This document shows, piece after piece, positions 1 through 7,611 of a stretch of DNA of 15,946 nucleotides. The notes beneath the pieces are model-generated. The model was given only the letters and a program-made list of their open reading frames with translations, was not told where the DNA came from and searched no databases. How positions within the stretch are numbered: position 1 is the stretch's first letter; each line of letters opens with the position of its first letter. The position numbers were made by a program, and so were the translations under genes. Location of the stretch: NCBI GenBank assembly GCA_005889445.1, contig VBGS01000069.1, forward strand, positions 1-15,946, in the 5' to 3' direction. The DNA is from Chloroflexota bacterium. Its GTDB lineage: Bacteria; Chloroflexota; Limnocylindria; P2-11E.

Positions 1-1
1 G

Positions 2-421
2 CTTGAGGAAGGTTTGGCGACAACGAAGCCCCCGTTCGCGCTGCTCCACTTCGACACGCGCTCGGACAACAGCCGGCTCCACGGCGATCTCCTGCGGATC
101 TTCGACTGGCCGTTCGCGAGCGTGGGTCCGGCCGAGTTCGACGTCGCGGCATATGCGCAGGGCGTCACCGCGGAGGGCGGACCAGAGCCTGAGCGGGTGC
201 TCGCCTGGTACGAGGACGTGCTCCCGCTTCGCGCGGACGCGATCGACGCATCGCTCGCCGGGATATCGGGGTACTTCGCGAACCGATCGTGGAAGCCCGA
301 GATGCCGGGACTCCCGCGCGTGCGCTCGTTCCAGCGCCGACAGCTGAGGTCGTCCCTGGCGTGGGCCGCGCGACGCTTCGATCTCCCCGAGCCGCGGTGG
401 CTCGACGCGGTGATCGACTGA
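2..421 (+). CDS. APH-family phosphotransferase, C-terminal part (5' end outside window)
   Basis: About 139 residues of the C-terminal lobe of an aminoglycoside-phosphotransferase/choline-kinase-fold enzyme are visible; the reading frame is open at the window edge, so the start lies upstream. The catalytic loop reads HFDTRSDN, matching the HxDxxxxN pattern in which Asp is the catalytic base and Asn binds Mg2+. It is followed by FDWPF, the equivalent of the metal-binding DFG. The rest is helical, with a basic segment (FQRRQLR) near the end. Family members phosphorylate small-molecule hydroxyls. The substrate here cannot be told, and the family name does not imply antibiotic resistance. The stop codon TGA shares its last A with the ATG of the downstream glycosylase gene, so the two are probably co-transcribed. 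Confidence 0.8.
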   Translation, partial: LEEGLATTKPPFALLHFDTRSDNSRLHGDLLRIFDWPFASVGPAEFDVAAYAQGVTAEGGPEPERVLAWYEDVLPLRADAIDASLAGISGYFANRSWKPEMPGLPRVRSFQRRQLRSSLAWAARRFDLPEPRWLDAVID

Positions 422-1245
422 TGCCCGAGTGGCCCGACCTTCACGTCGTTCGGGGTCGCCTCGAGAAGGCGCTGGTCGGCAAGGAGATCGTCCTCGTGCG
501 GATCGGAGATCCGCTGGTGCTCCGCTCGACGCGACCCGTGGAGACATTTCTGGCGCACCAGCGCTTCATCGGCGTGCGCCAGCGTGGCAAGTTCCTGATC
601 TTCGACCTCGATCACGGCCGCATCGTGGTCAATCCGATGCTCGCCGGTGTTTTCGAGCTCGCGTCCGCCGAGGACAAGCTGTCGCGCAGCACCGCGCTGT
701 CGCTGGTTCTCGACGATGGGACCGACCTTCGCTACCGCGACGACAAGCGGATGGGAAAGGTGCACGTCCTTGGCGAGGGCGAGGGGTTCGCCGACGTTCA
801 CGGCTTCGCCGAGCTCGGTCCCGATGCCGGCGACTTCAGCTGGAACGAGCGCGAGTTCGCCCAGCGGTCCCGCGCGACACGGCGGGAGCTGCGCAATCTG
901 CTGCAGGATCAGAGCTTCCTCGCGGGGATCGGCAACGCGTACGCGGACGAGATCCTCTGGGAGGCGAAGCTCCATCCGAAGCGCCGGGTCGCCACGCTGA
1001 GCGACGAAGAGATGTCGCGCTTCTACCGCTCGCTGAAGGACGTCATCGCGCGCGGCGCGCGCGAGGTCGAGGAGGGCCTGCCGCCCGAGCTGGGGACGAA
1101 GATCCGCGACCACATGCAGGTCCGGTTGCGAAAGGGCAAGCCGTGTCCGCGCTGTGGCACACCGATCATCAAGACGCGGCACGGCCTCGACGACATGTAC
1201 CTCTGCCCGCGCTGCCAACCCCCGCCAAAAGGGCAGATCCGATAG
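421..1245 (+). CDS. mutM: Fpg/Nei-family DNA glycosylase (formamidopyrimidine-DNA glycosylase-like)
   Basis: 274 residues, normal length for the family. It begins MPEWPDL; after Met removal the N-terminal Pro would form the Schiff base with the damaged sugar, and the next residue, Glu, is the second catalytic residue. Lys57 in RQRGK matches the conserved beta-hairpin Lys. The H2TH region reads LAGIGNAYADEIL. A C-terminal zinc finger is formed by Cys242, Cys245, Cys262 and Cys265. Family role: bifunctional glycosylase/AP lyase that removes oxidised purines in base excision repair. Differences from classical MutM: PEWPDL replaces the usual PELPEVE, and the zinc-finger Arg that contacts the damaged-strand phosphate (the R in E. 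coli AQRATFYC) is Asp257 here. It may belong to a distinct Fpg/Nei subfamily, so the exact substrate is open. The start ATG overlaps the upstream stop (TGATG). Confidence 0.85.
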   Translation: MPEWPDLHVVRGRLEKALVGKEIVLVRIGDPLVLRSTRPVETFLAHQRFIGVRQRGKFLIFDLDHGRIVVNPMLAGVFELASAEDKLSRSTALSLVLDDGTDLRYRDDKRMGKVHVLGEGEGFADVHGFAELGPDAGDFSWNEREFAQRSRATRRELRNLLQDQSFLAGIGNAYADEILWEAKLHPKRRVATLSDEEMSRFYRSLKDVIARGAREVEEGLPPELGTKIRDHMQVRLRKGKPCPRCGTPIIKTRHGLDDMYLCPRCQPPPKGQIR

Positions 1246-1289
1246 AGCCGCGGCGTCCGACCCGCGCCGACCTCGACGCCGCGCGCGGC

Positions 1290-1294
1290 AGGAG
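1290..1294 (+). promoter_or_regulatory. Ribosome-binding site that favours the GTG start of the mug-like gene
   Basis: AGGAG lies 10 nt before the GTG at 1305. It is the only good Shine-Dalgarno match near a canonical start codon in this frame, although the spacing is slightly long. It is the main reason for choosing the short form of the downstream glycosylase. Confidence 0.45.
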
Positions 1295-1304
1295 CATCGC
1301 GGAC

Positions 1305-1787
1305 GTGATCGCGCCGGATCTGCGGGTCCTCTTCGTCGGGATCAACCCGAGCCTCTGGTCTGGCGCGGTCGGGCTTCATTTCGCGCGCCCCGGGAACCGG
1401 TTCTGGCAAGCGCTTCACCAGGCCGGCTTCACCGACCGGGTCCTCGCGCCGCATGAAAGCCGGGAGCTCCTGCGGCGGAGGCTCGGCATCACGAACCTGG
1501 TCAACCGCGCGACGGCGAGCGCCGACGAGCTCGATGCCGAGGAATTCCGCGACGGCGCGAAGCGGATCGCCCGGAAGGTCCGCCGCTACCGCCCACGCAT
1601 CGTGGCGTTCGTCGGCATGGGCGCGTATCGGGTCGCCTTCGGCCGTCCCCGCGCTGGCGCGGGCCCGCAAGACGAGAACATCGCGGGCGCGAGGGTCTGG
1701 GTGCTGCCCAACCCGAGCGGACGGACCGCGGGCTACCAGATGCCGGCGCTGGCCCGCGCCTTCCGCGATCTGCGTCGCGCGCTCTGA
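1305..1787 (+). CDS. mug: G:T/U mismatch-specific uracil/thymine-DNA glycosylase (Mug type)
   Basis: 160 residues from the GTG at 1305; E. coli Mug has 168. The active-site motif GINPS carries the catalytic Asn14 of this numbering and is followed by the family's FARPGNRFW. The second motif LPNPSG, which enters the DNA and replaces the flipped base, lies near the C terminus. The enzyme removes U or T from mismatches with G and feeds base excision repair, in keeping with its place directly behind the Fpg-like gene. The start is uncertain: residues just upstream in the same frame (RPTRADLDAARGRSIAD) look like the N-terminal extension of many homologues. However, no ATG/GTG/TTG occurs there until deep inside the upstream gene; only an ATA at 1242, overlapping the fpg stop as ATAG, would fit. 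Confidence 0.85.
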   Translation: MIAPDLRVLFVGINPSLWSGAVGLHFARPGNRFWQALHQAGFTDRVLAPHESRELLRRRLGITNLVNRATASADELDAEEFRDGAKRIARKVRRYRPRIVAFVGMGAYRVAFGRPRAGAGPQDENIAGARVWVLPNPSGRTAGYQMPALARAFRDLRRAL

Positions 1788-1818
1788 CCCGGCACACTCA
1801 GCCGATCCGGAGGTGCCC

Positions 1819-2592
1819 ATGGCCGAGATCGTGATCGTGACTCGCGAGGCGCCCATCGCGACCGTTCAGCTGAACCGTCCCGAGGTCCGGAACGCCATCA
1901 GCGAGCAGCTGATGGATGAGCTGGTGAAGGTCCTCGCCGGCCTGGATGACGACGACGCGATCCGCTGCATCGTCATCACCGGTAGCGATCGCGCATTCTC
2001 CGCGGGTGCCGACATCAAGGACAACTTCGTGAACGCGACGCCGGTGACGATGCTCGATCAGGACCTCACGAGCAAATGGGAGGCGATCCGGCGGATCCGC
2101 ACGCCGATCGTCGCGGCCGTCTCCGGCTACGCGCTCGGCGGAGGCTGCGAGCTGGCGATGGCCTGCGACATCATCGTCGCGTCCGACACCGCGCAGTTCG
2201 GGCAGCCGGAGATCAACCTCGGGATCATCCCCGGGGCGGGCGGGACGCAGCGCCTCACGCGTGCGGCCGGCAAGTACGTCGCCAACGAGCTCATCCTCAC
2301 CGGGCGGTTGATCAAGGCCGACGAGGCCAGGGCGATCGGGCTCGTCGCGCAGGTATATCCGGCGGCGTCGTGGCTCGAGGACGCGAAGTCGCTCGCGCGC
2401 ACGATCGCCGAGAAGCCGCCGATCGCGGCTCGCCTCGCGACGGAAGCGGTCGACCTCGCATGGAACTCGACCCTCGATGCCGGGCTCGAGTTCGAGCGCA
2501 AGGCTTTCTACCTGCTCTTCGCGACGGAGGACAAAAAGGAGGGTGTCGACGCGTTCATGAGCAAGCGCAAGCCATCGTTCAAGGGAAAGTGA
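1819..2592 (+). CDS. paaF: Enoyl-CoA hydratase (crotonase family, PaaF-like)
   Basis: 257 residues, a full-length crotonase. A strong Shine-Dalgarno (GGAGG at 1809-1813) precedes the ATG. The oxyanion-hole/CoA motif FSAGADI is at residues 60-66. Both catalytic glutamates of hydratases are present, Glu111 in GGGCELAMACD and Glu131 in QPEINLG, with the usual spacing of 20. The family hydrates trans-2-enoyl-CoA to 3-hydroxyacyl-CoA in the cytoplasm. Together with the next two genes it would cover hydration, isomerisation and thiolysis, as in lower phenylacetate degradation or beta-oxidation. No 3-hydroxyacyl-CoA dehydrogenase is present in the window, so the route is incomplete here. The paaF label is by similarity and context; short-chain enoyl-CoA hydratase is the safe call. 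Confidence 0.88.
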   Translation: MAEIVIVTREAPIATVQLNRPEVRNAISEQLMDELVKVLAGLDDDDAIRCIVITGSDRAFSAGADIKDNFVNATPVTMLDQDLTSKWEAIRRIRTPIVAAVSGYALGGGCELAMACDIIVASDTAQFGQPEINLGIIPGAGGTQRLTRAAGKYVANELILTGRLIKADEARAIGLVAQVYPAASWLEDAKSLARTIAEKPPIAARLATEAVDLAWNSTLDAGLEFERKAFYLLFATEDKKEGVDAFMSKRKPSFKGK

Positions 2593-3386
2593 CGAGCCTC
2601 TCGCCGCTGCGGGTCGAGCGTGACGCCGCCGTCACGATCCTCACGCTCGACCGGCCCGACGTTCTCAACGCGTTCAACGAGTCGCTCACCGAGGCGCTGA
2701 ACGCCGCGCTCGCCGACTGCGCCTCGGACGCGAAAACCCGCGCGGTCGTGATCACCGGCAGTGGCCGCGCATTCTCGGCCGGACAGGATCTCGACGATCG
2801 CCTCTCCACGATCGAAAAAGGCGGCGATCTTCACCTCGGCGACGAGCTTCGCCGCCGTTATCACCCGGCGATCGCCGCGATCCGGGCGATGCGCAAGCCC
2901 GTCATCGCGGCCGTGAACGGCGTCGCCGCGGGCGCCGGCCTTGGCCTGGCGATCGCCTGCGACGTTCGCCTCGCGGCCGGCTCGGCCACGTTCCGCGCGG
3001 CGTGGGGACGCGTCGGCCTGGTGCCCGATGCCGGATCGGCCTTCTTCCTACCGCGCCTGGTGGGGTGGGGAAGGGCGTTCGACATGGTCCTCACCGGAGA
3101 GCCGGTCTCAGCCGACGAGGCCGTTCGCATCGGTCTCGCATCGCGGGTCTGGCCGGACGCCGACTTTGAGTCGCGCTGGCGCGCATACGCGAGTGTTCTC
3201 GCGAACGGCGCCACCGAAGCGTTCGCGCTCACCAAGGAAGGGCTGAACCTCGCGATGGCTCGCGGCTTCTCGGAGTTCCTCGAGACCGAAGCGGAGCTGC
3301 AGGACCGCGCCGGTCGCACCGGCGACTACGCTCGTGGCGTGAGAGCGTTCGCCGCGAAGCGCAAGCCCCAGTTCGAAGGGCGATGA
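2589..3386 (+). CDS. paaG: Crotonase-family isomerase, PaaG-like (ring-1,2-epoxyphenylacetyl-CoA isomerase or enoyl-CoA isomerase)
   Basis: 265 residues from a GTG that overlaps the TGA of the preceding hydratase (AAGTGA), indicating translational coupling. The CoA/oxyanion motif is FSAGQDL. Both hydratase glutamates are absent: the first position is in GAGLGLAIACD and the second in WGRVGLVPDAG. The conserved Asp (Asp147 in VPDAG) is the residue used by PaaG-type isomerases. WGRxGLVPDAG followed by FLPRLVG is typical of PaaG. PaaG isomerises the ring epoxide of phenylacetyl-CoA to the oxepin and also shifts double bonds. Without paaABCE or paaZ in the window, a general delta3,delta2-enoyl-CoA isomerase role is equally possible. 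Confidence 0.82.
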   Translation: MTSLSPLRVERDAAVTILTLDRPDVLNAFNESLTEALNAALADCASDAKTRAVVITGSGRAFSAGQDLDDRLSTIEKGGDLHLGDELRRRYHPAIAAIRAMRKPVIAAVNGVAAGAGLGLAIACDVRLAAGSATFRAAWGRVGLVPDAGSAFFLPRLVGWGRAFDMVLTGEPVSADEAVRIGLASRVWPDADFESRWRAYASVLANGATEAFALTKEGLNLAMARGFSEFLETEAELQDRAGRTGDYARGVRAFAAKRKPQFEGR

Positions 3387-4588
3387 GCGCTCATCCGCGT
3401 GACGCGATGGTCCTCGGTTACGTGCGGACCCCGTTCGGCCGCTACGGCGGTGCCCTCGCCGGCATCCGCCCCGACGACCTCGCGGCGCACGTCATCCGCG
3501 CGGTGATCGACCGGACGGACCTGCGCGACGACGCGGTCGACGAGGTCGTCTTCGGCGCGTCCAATCAGGCCGGCGAGGACAACCGCAACGTCGGACGGAT
3601 GGCGGCGCTGCTCGCGGGGCTGCCGGAGACGGTCCCCGGGGTCACCGTGAACCGCCTCTGCGGGAGCGGACTCGAAGCGGTGAACGACGCCGCGCGGCGG
3701 ATCCGCTCGGGCGAGGCCGACGTCGTGATCGCGGGCGGCGTCGAGAGCATGACCCGCGCCCCGCTGGTCACGCTCAAGCCGAGTGAGGCCTTCCCGCGCG
3801 GCGAGCGGGTGCTCGTCGACACGACGCTCGGATGGAGGCTCGTCAACCCGCGCATGGTCGACCTCGGTTATCACCCCATCTCGCTCGGCGAGACCGCTGA
3901 GAACGTCGCGAAACAGAAGCACGTCGGTCGCGCGGAGCAGGACGGTTATGCCGCGCGAAGTCAGGACCGCTACGCGAAGGCGAAGGCCGCCGGGTTCTTC
4001 ACCGGGGAGATCCAGTCCGTTCACAACGGGACGGAGCTCGTTTCCGAGGACGAGCATCCGCGGCCGGAGAGCTCGCTCGAGAAGCTTGGCAAGCTGAAGC
4101 CCGCGTTCCGCGAGAACGGCACGGTGACCGCGGGGAACTCGTCCGGCATCAACGACGGCGCCGCCGCCCTGCTCATCGGCTCGCGTGAGAAGGCTCGTGC
4201 GCTGGGGCTGCGTCCGCTCGGCCGGGTCGTGGCGAGCGCATCGGCCGGCGTGCATCCCGACTTCATGGGGCTCGGTCCGATCCCCGCCGTCCGCAAGCTC
4301 GTGCAGCGCACCGGCGTGACGCCGCAGGAATGCGACGCGATCGAGCTGAATGAGGCGTTCGCGGCGCAGGTCATCCCATGCATCCGCGAGCTGGCCCTGC
4401 CCGACGACCGCACCAACCCGAACGGCGGCGCGATCGCCATCGGTCACCCGATCGGCGCCTCGGGTGCGAGGCTTGCGGGCACGCTGCTCCGCGAGCTGGA
4501 ACGCCGAAGCGGGCGGTATGGGATCGCCACCATGTGCATCGGCGTCGGCCAGGGCATTGCCACCCTTTTCGAGCGCGAGTCGCTCTAG
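3383..4588 (+). CDS. paaJ: Acetyl-CoA acyltransferase (thiolase), PaaJ/PcaF-like
   Basis: 401 residues, the expected length of a degradative thiolase. The start overlaps the stop of the PaaG-like gene (ATGA). Active-site residues are Cys93 (NRLCGSG, acyl carrier), His355 (IAIGHPIGASG) and Cys385 (MCIGVGQG, proton transfer). The N terminus RTPFGRYGGAL..IRPDDLA and the block NQAGEDNRNV.RMAALLAGLP resemble 3-oxoadipyl-CoA thiolases PcaF/PaaJ more than short-chain acetoacetyl-CoA thiolases. It would release acetyl-CoA from a 3-oxoacyl-CoA made by the upstream pair. The substrate is inferred; a generic beta-ketothiolase cannot be excluded. Confidence 0.88.
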   Translation: MSAHPRDAMVLGYVRTPFGRYGGALAGIRPDDLAAHVIRAVIDRTDLRDDAVDEVVFGASNQAGEDNRNVGRMAALLAGLPETVPGVTVNRLCGSGLEAVNDAARRIRSGEADVVIAGGVESMTRAPLVTLKPSEAFPRGERVLVDTTLGWRLVNPRMVDLGYHPISLGETAENVAKQKHVGRAEQDGYAARSQDRYAKAKAAGFFTGEIQSVHNGTELVSEDEHPRPESSLEKLGKLKPAFRENGTVTAGNSSGINDGAAALLIGSREKARALGLRPLGRVVASASAGVHPDFMGLGPIPAVRKLVQRTGVTPQECDAIELNEAFAAQVIPCIRELALPDDRTNPNGGAIAIGHPIGASGARLAGTLLRELERRSGRYGIATMCIGVGQGIATLFERESL

Positions 4589-4594
4589 GCGGCG

Positions 4595-4621
4595 GGCCAT
4601 ACCGACCGCGCGTGGCCATAC
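4595..4621 (+). repeat. Short direct repeat upstream of the transporter operon
   Basis: The 8-mer GGCCATAC occurs at 4595-4602 and 4614-4621, 19 bp apart, in the 66-bp gap between the thiolase and the solute-binding protein gene. The spacing is close to two helical turns, so a tandem operator is possible. CATACT at 4617-4622 could be a weak -10, but no matching -35 is seen. A good Shine-Dalgarno (GGGGAGG) follows just before the ATG at 4655. Confidence 0.3.
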
Positions 4622-4654
4622 TTAGCCGGTCTCACGACCTTCGGGGAGGTTCGT

Positions 4655-5845
4655 ATGGCGGGATTCGGGAAGAACGAGCTAGCTGCGCGGCGCGGATATT
4701 CATATCGCCTCACGCGTCGGCAGTTCCTGATCGCATCCTCGGCCGCGGCGCTCGCCGCGTGCGGGCCGGCAGCCGTCGCACCCACCGCCAGCGGATCGCC
4801 GTCGGCCTCTCCCGGAAAGACCCTCAAGATCGGTCAGCTGCTGCCGTTCACCGGCGTGTACGCCGAGCTCGGCAACTCGATGCGCCGCGCGACCGAGCTC
4901 TACCTCAAGCTGAACGACAACAAGCTCGCGAACCGGCCGGTCCAGCTGATCTACGAGGACGACGCCAACGTGACGGCGACGGGGATCCAAAAGACCCAGA
5001 AGTTCATCGATCAGGATCAGGTCGACGTCATGATGGGCGTCGTTCCCACGCCCCTCGCCTATGGAATCCGTAACGCGGTGCACGCGGCCAAGATGAGCGC
5101 CTCCTTCTCCTCTTATCAGATCTCGTATCCGATCGGCGACTACCTCTCGGCGAAGGGGACGAAGGACTTCTTCCTTGCGTACGCGAACTACGGTTTCGGC
5201 ACCGAGTCGGCCGCGGATTTCACGACCGGCATCAAGAAGAACGGCGGCAGCGTGACCGGGAACGTCGCGCCGCCGCTCGGCAACGCCGACTTCGCGCCGT
5301 TCGTCACGCAGATCAAGAACCAGCCCACCAAGAACGTGTACTCGTTCTTCTCGGGGGCCGACGCCATCGGCTTCATCAAGACCTGGAACCAGCTTGGTCT
5401 GACCGCCGCCGGCTACAAGCTGTACGGCGCGGGCTTCCTCACCGAGCAGGACGTCCTCAAAGAGGTGAAGGATCTCGCGAACGGGATCGTGACATCGCTC
5501 TTCTGGGCGGTCGAGCTCGACAACGCCGAGAACAAGAAGTTCGTCGCCGATTACCAGAAGCAGTACCCGCTGCTGCCGGACGTCTTCGCGGTGCAGCAGT
5601 ACGACGGCATGCGCGCGCTCGACGAGGCGCTGAAGAAGCTCGGCGGGGACACCTCCGACAAGGACAAGTTCTCGAAGGCGCTCGAGGATGTTTCGTTCAA
5701 GAGCCCGCGCGGCGACTTCGCGTTCGACAAGACCACGCACAACCCCATCCAGGACATCTACATCCGCGAGGTGAAGACCCAGGGCGGCCAGACCGTGAAC
5801 ACGATCAGCGACAAGGTCGCCAAGGTGACCGACCCCGGGAAGTGA
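4655..5845 (+). CDS. livK: ABC transporter substrate-binding lipoprotein, branched-chain amino acid type (probable internal deletion)
   Basis: 396 residues. The N terminus has a twin-arginine-like motif (LTRRQFL), a hydrophobic stretch and a lipobox LAAC with Cys36 as lipidation site, so it should be exported and anchored outside the membrane. The type I periplasmic-binding fold starts at LKIGQLLPFTGVYAELG. Ligands of the family are branched-chain amino acids, amides, urea or aromatic acids. The catabolic neighbours make an aromatic or acyl substrate plausible but unproven. Oddity: between VHAAK (about residue 146) and SFSSYQ (about 150-155) only three residues (MSA) remain, where homologues usually have the block P-I-x-x-N-A-x-x-N-x-x-T-R ... 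F-R, about 24 residues lining the ligand cleft. The frame is kept. Start chosen by the GGGGAGG site just upstream. Confidence 0.85.
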   Translation: MAGFGKNELAARRGYSYRLTRRQFLIASSAAALAACGPAAVAPTASGSPSASPGKTLKIGQLLPFTGVYAELGNSMRRATELYLKLNDNKLANRPVQLIYEDDANVTATGIQKTQKFIDQDQVDVMMGVVPTPLAYGIRNAVHAAKMSASFSSYQISYPIGDYLSAKGTKDFFLAYANYGFGTESAADFTTGIKKNGGSVTGNVAPPLGNADFAPFVTQIKNQPTKNVYSFFSGADAIGFIKTWNQLGLTAAGYKLYGAGFLTEQDVLKEVKDLANGIVTSLFWAVELDNAENKKFVADYQKQYPLLPDVFAVQQYDGMRALDEALKKLGGDTSDKDKFSKALEDVSFKSPRGDFAFDKTTHNPIQDIYIREVKTQGGQTVNTISDKVAKVTDPGK

Positions 5846-5852
5846 CCTCCGC

Positions 5853-6658
5853 GTGAGTTCGGAGCTCCTGTTCCAGCAGGCGCTGAACGGTCTCTCGTTC
5901 GGCGCCTTGCTTTTCATCCTCGCCGCCGGCCTGTCGCTGGTCTTCGGGATGATGGACGTGGTCAATCTCGCGCACGGCGCGTTCTACATGCTCGGCGCGT
6001 ACGTCGCGCTCAGCGTCGTCCAGCTGACCGGCTCGTTCTGGGTCGCGATGCTCGCCGCGCCGCTTGCGCTCGGTCTGCTCGGGTTGATCCTCGAGCCGCT
6101 CCTTCTGCGACGCCTGCGCGGCCGCCATCTCGATCAGGTGCTCCTCACGATCGGCGTGTCGCTCATCGTTGTCGACCAGATCGGAGTGGTGTGGGGGCGC
6201 GAGGTTCGCTCGCTCGCGGCGCCCGCCGGTCTGGACGGCTCGGTCGCGCTCTTCGGCGGCGACTACCCGGCCTACCGGCTCTTCGTGATCGGCCTCGGCA
6301 TCGCGCTCGCGGCGGTCGTCACGCTGGTCTATCGGCGTACCGCGCTCGGGATGCATATCCGCGCGGGCGTCGAAGACGCGCAGATGCTCGGCGCTCTGGC
6401 GTCGTGGCCGCGCCGGTGTTCGGCCTTCAGCCGGGCATGGACGTCGACGCGCTCCTCTATTCCCTGGTCGTCGTCGTGGTCGGCGGCCTCGGCACGCTCG
6501 GCGGGGCGGTGGTGGGCAGCGTCCTCATCGGTCCGGCCGACACCTTCGGCAAGGTGTTGTTCCAGGAGTTCGCTCTCGCGGTGATCTTCGCGATCGTCGC
6601 GCTCGTCCTGCTGCTGAGGCCGACCGGGCTGCTCGGCCGGATCCGGATCGCGCGGTGA
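5853..6658 (+). pseudogene. livH: ABC transporter permease LivH, broken by a frameshifting internal deletion near 6396
   Basis: The first half (GTG at 5853 to about 6395) encodes the LivH N terminus: NGLSFGALLFILAAGLSL, the NLAHGAFYMLGAY signature, then ALGMHIRAGVEDAQMLGAL. The second half, in another frame from about 6395 to the TGA at 6656-6658, continues with SGVVAAPVFGLQPGMD, VVVVVGGLGTLGGAVVGS and a C-terminal LLLRPTGLLG. Family members have about 22 residues of membrane helix (GINxxRVFAxVFALGAALAGLA type) between these blocks. The missing DNA should be about 61-70 bp with length equal to 1 modulo 3. Translated as is, the first frame would run to 6584 with an unrelated tail. LivH forms half of the membrane channel with LivM, so the transporter would not work unless the break is an assembly error or is bypassed. 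Confidence 0.85.
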
Positions 6659-7611
6659 GAAGGGTCCTTCTTTGGGCCAGCGCGACGATCGGCGCCGCCA
6701 CGCTCGTGACGTTCCCGTACTGGACCGCGGAATGGGAATCGTCGCGCTTCGCGACCACCGTGCTGCGCGACATCCTCGTCTTCGCCATCTTCGCTCTCTC
6801 GCTCGACCTGCTGGTCGGCCGCGCGGGAATGCCATCGCTGGGTCACGCCGCGTTCTTCGGCGCGGGGGCGTACGCCGCGGGCGTCGCCACGCAGCGGCTC
6901 GGCACCGATCAGCTCCCCCTCACGCTCGGCGCGGCCGCTTTCGTGGCTGCTGCGCTCGCGCTCCTCATTGGCACCCTCGTGGTGCGGTCGGAGGGCATCT
7001 TCTTCCTGATGCTTACGCTCGCGTTCGCGCAGATCGTCTTCGCGATCGCGTTCCAGTGGACGTCGGTCACCGGCGGATCCAATGGACTGGCGGGTATCGC
7101 GCGACCGTTCCTCGGCGGGATCGATCTGAATCCGCCGGAACGGATGTATGTGCTCGTCTCGGCGACGTTCCTGGCGGTGGTCCTGTTGCTCCGCGCGGTG
7201 GCCGGGTCGCCCTACGGCCGCGTGCTCGTCGGCATCCGCGAGAACGAGCGGCGCATGCGGGCGCTCGGCTACGACACCGCGCGCATCCGGTTGTCGGCGT
7301 TCGTGCTCGCCGGATCCATCGCGGGCATCGCCGGCGCGCTTTCGGCGTACTCGCTGCGGTTCGTCTCCGCGCAGGACGTCGGCATCGGCACGTCGATCCG
7401 CGCGTTCGTCATGGTGCTCGTCGGCGGCGCGGGAACGCTGGCCGGTCCGGTGATCGGCGCGGCCGTCGTCCTGTACGTCGAGCGCATCCTCTCGTCGGCG
7501 GTCCCGGTGGCGGAGACGGTCCTCGGTCTTCTCTTCGTCGCGTTCGTGCTGCTCGCGCGGCAGGGGATCGTCGGCATCGGAGGTGCCGCGTGGGCTCGGA
7601 TGCGCCGTTGA
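6655..7611 (+). CDS. livM: ABC transporter permease LivM, branched-chain amino acid type
   Basis: 318 residues from a GTG that overlaps the livH stop (GTGA). The sequence is hydrophobic throughout, with about nine or ten membrane segments. Family landmarks are intact: GRAGMPSLGHAAFFGAGAYAA near the N terminus, TGGSNGLAGI mid-protein, the cytoplasmic coupling loop SPYGRVLVGIRENERRMRALGYD, then FVLAGSIAGIAGAL and VGGAGTLAGPVIGA. The length and motif order are normal, unlike livH next to it. It should pair with LivH in the membrane and couple to the LivG/LivF ATPases. Confidence 0.9.
   Translation: MRRVLLWASATIGAATLVTFPYWTAEWESSRFATTVLRDILVFAIFALSLDLLVGRAGMPSLGHAAFFGAGAYAAGVATQRLGTDQLPLTLGAAAFVAAALALLIGTLVVRSEGIFFLMLTLAFAQIVFAIAFQWTSVTGGSNGLAGIARPFLGGIDLNPPERMYVLVSATFLAVVLLLRAVAGSPYGRVLVGIRENERRMRALGYDTARIRLSAFVLAGSIAGIAGALSAYSLRFVSAQDVGIGTSIRAFVMVLVGGAGTLAGPVIGAAVVLYVERILSSAVPVAETVLGLLFVAFVLLARQGIVGIGGAAWARMRR

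Noticed and set aside
289..420. Longer fpg reading frame starting upstream of 421
   Set aside because: The catalytic Pro must directly follow the initiator Met; MPEW at 421 fits, and the upstream part overlaps the phosphotransferase.
1023..1856. Long minus-strand frame opposite fpg/mug, and similar long antisense frames opposite the thiolase, livK and dnaX
   Set aside because: They are antisense shadows of high-GC coding DNA with low-complexity Arg/Ala/Gly composition and no recognisable domain.
4633..4655. Possible hairpin hiding the livK Shine-Dalgarno (ACCT pairing with AGGT)
   Set aside because: Only four firm pairs with a six-base loop; too weak to call a riboregulator.
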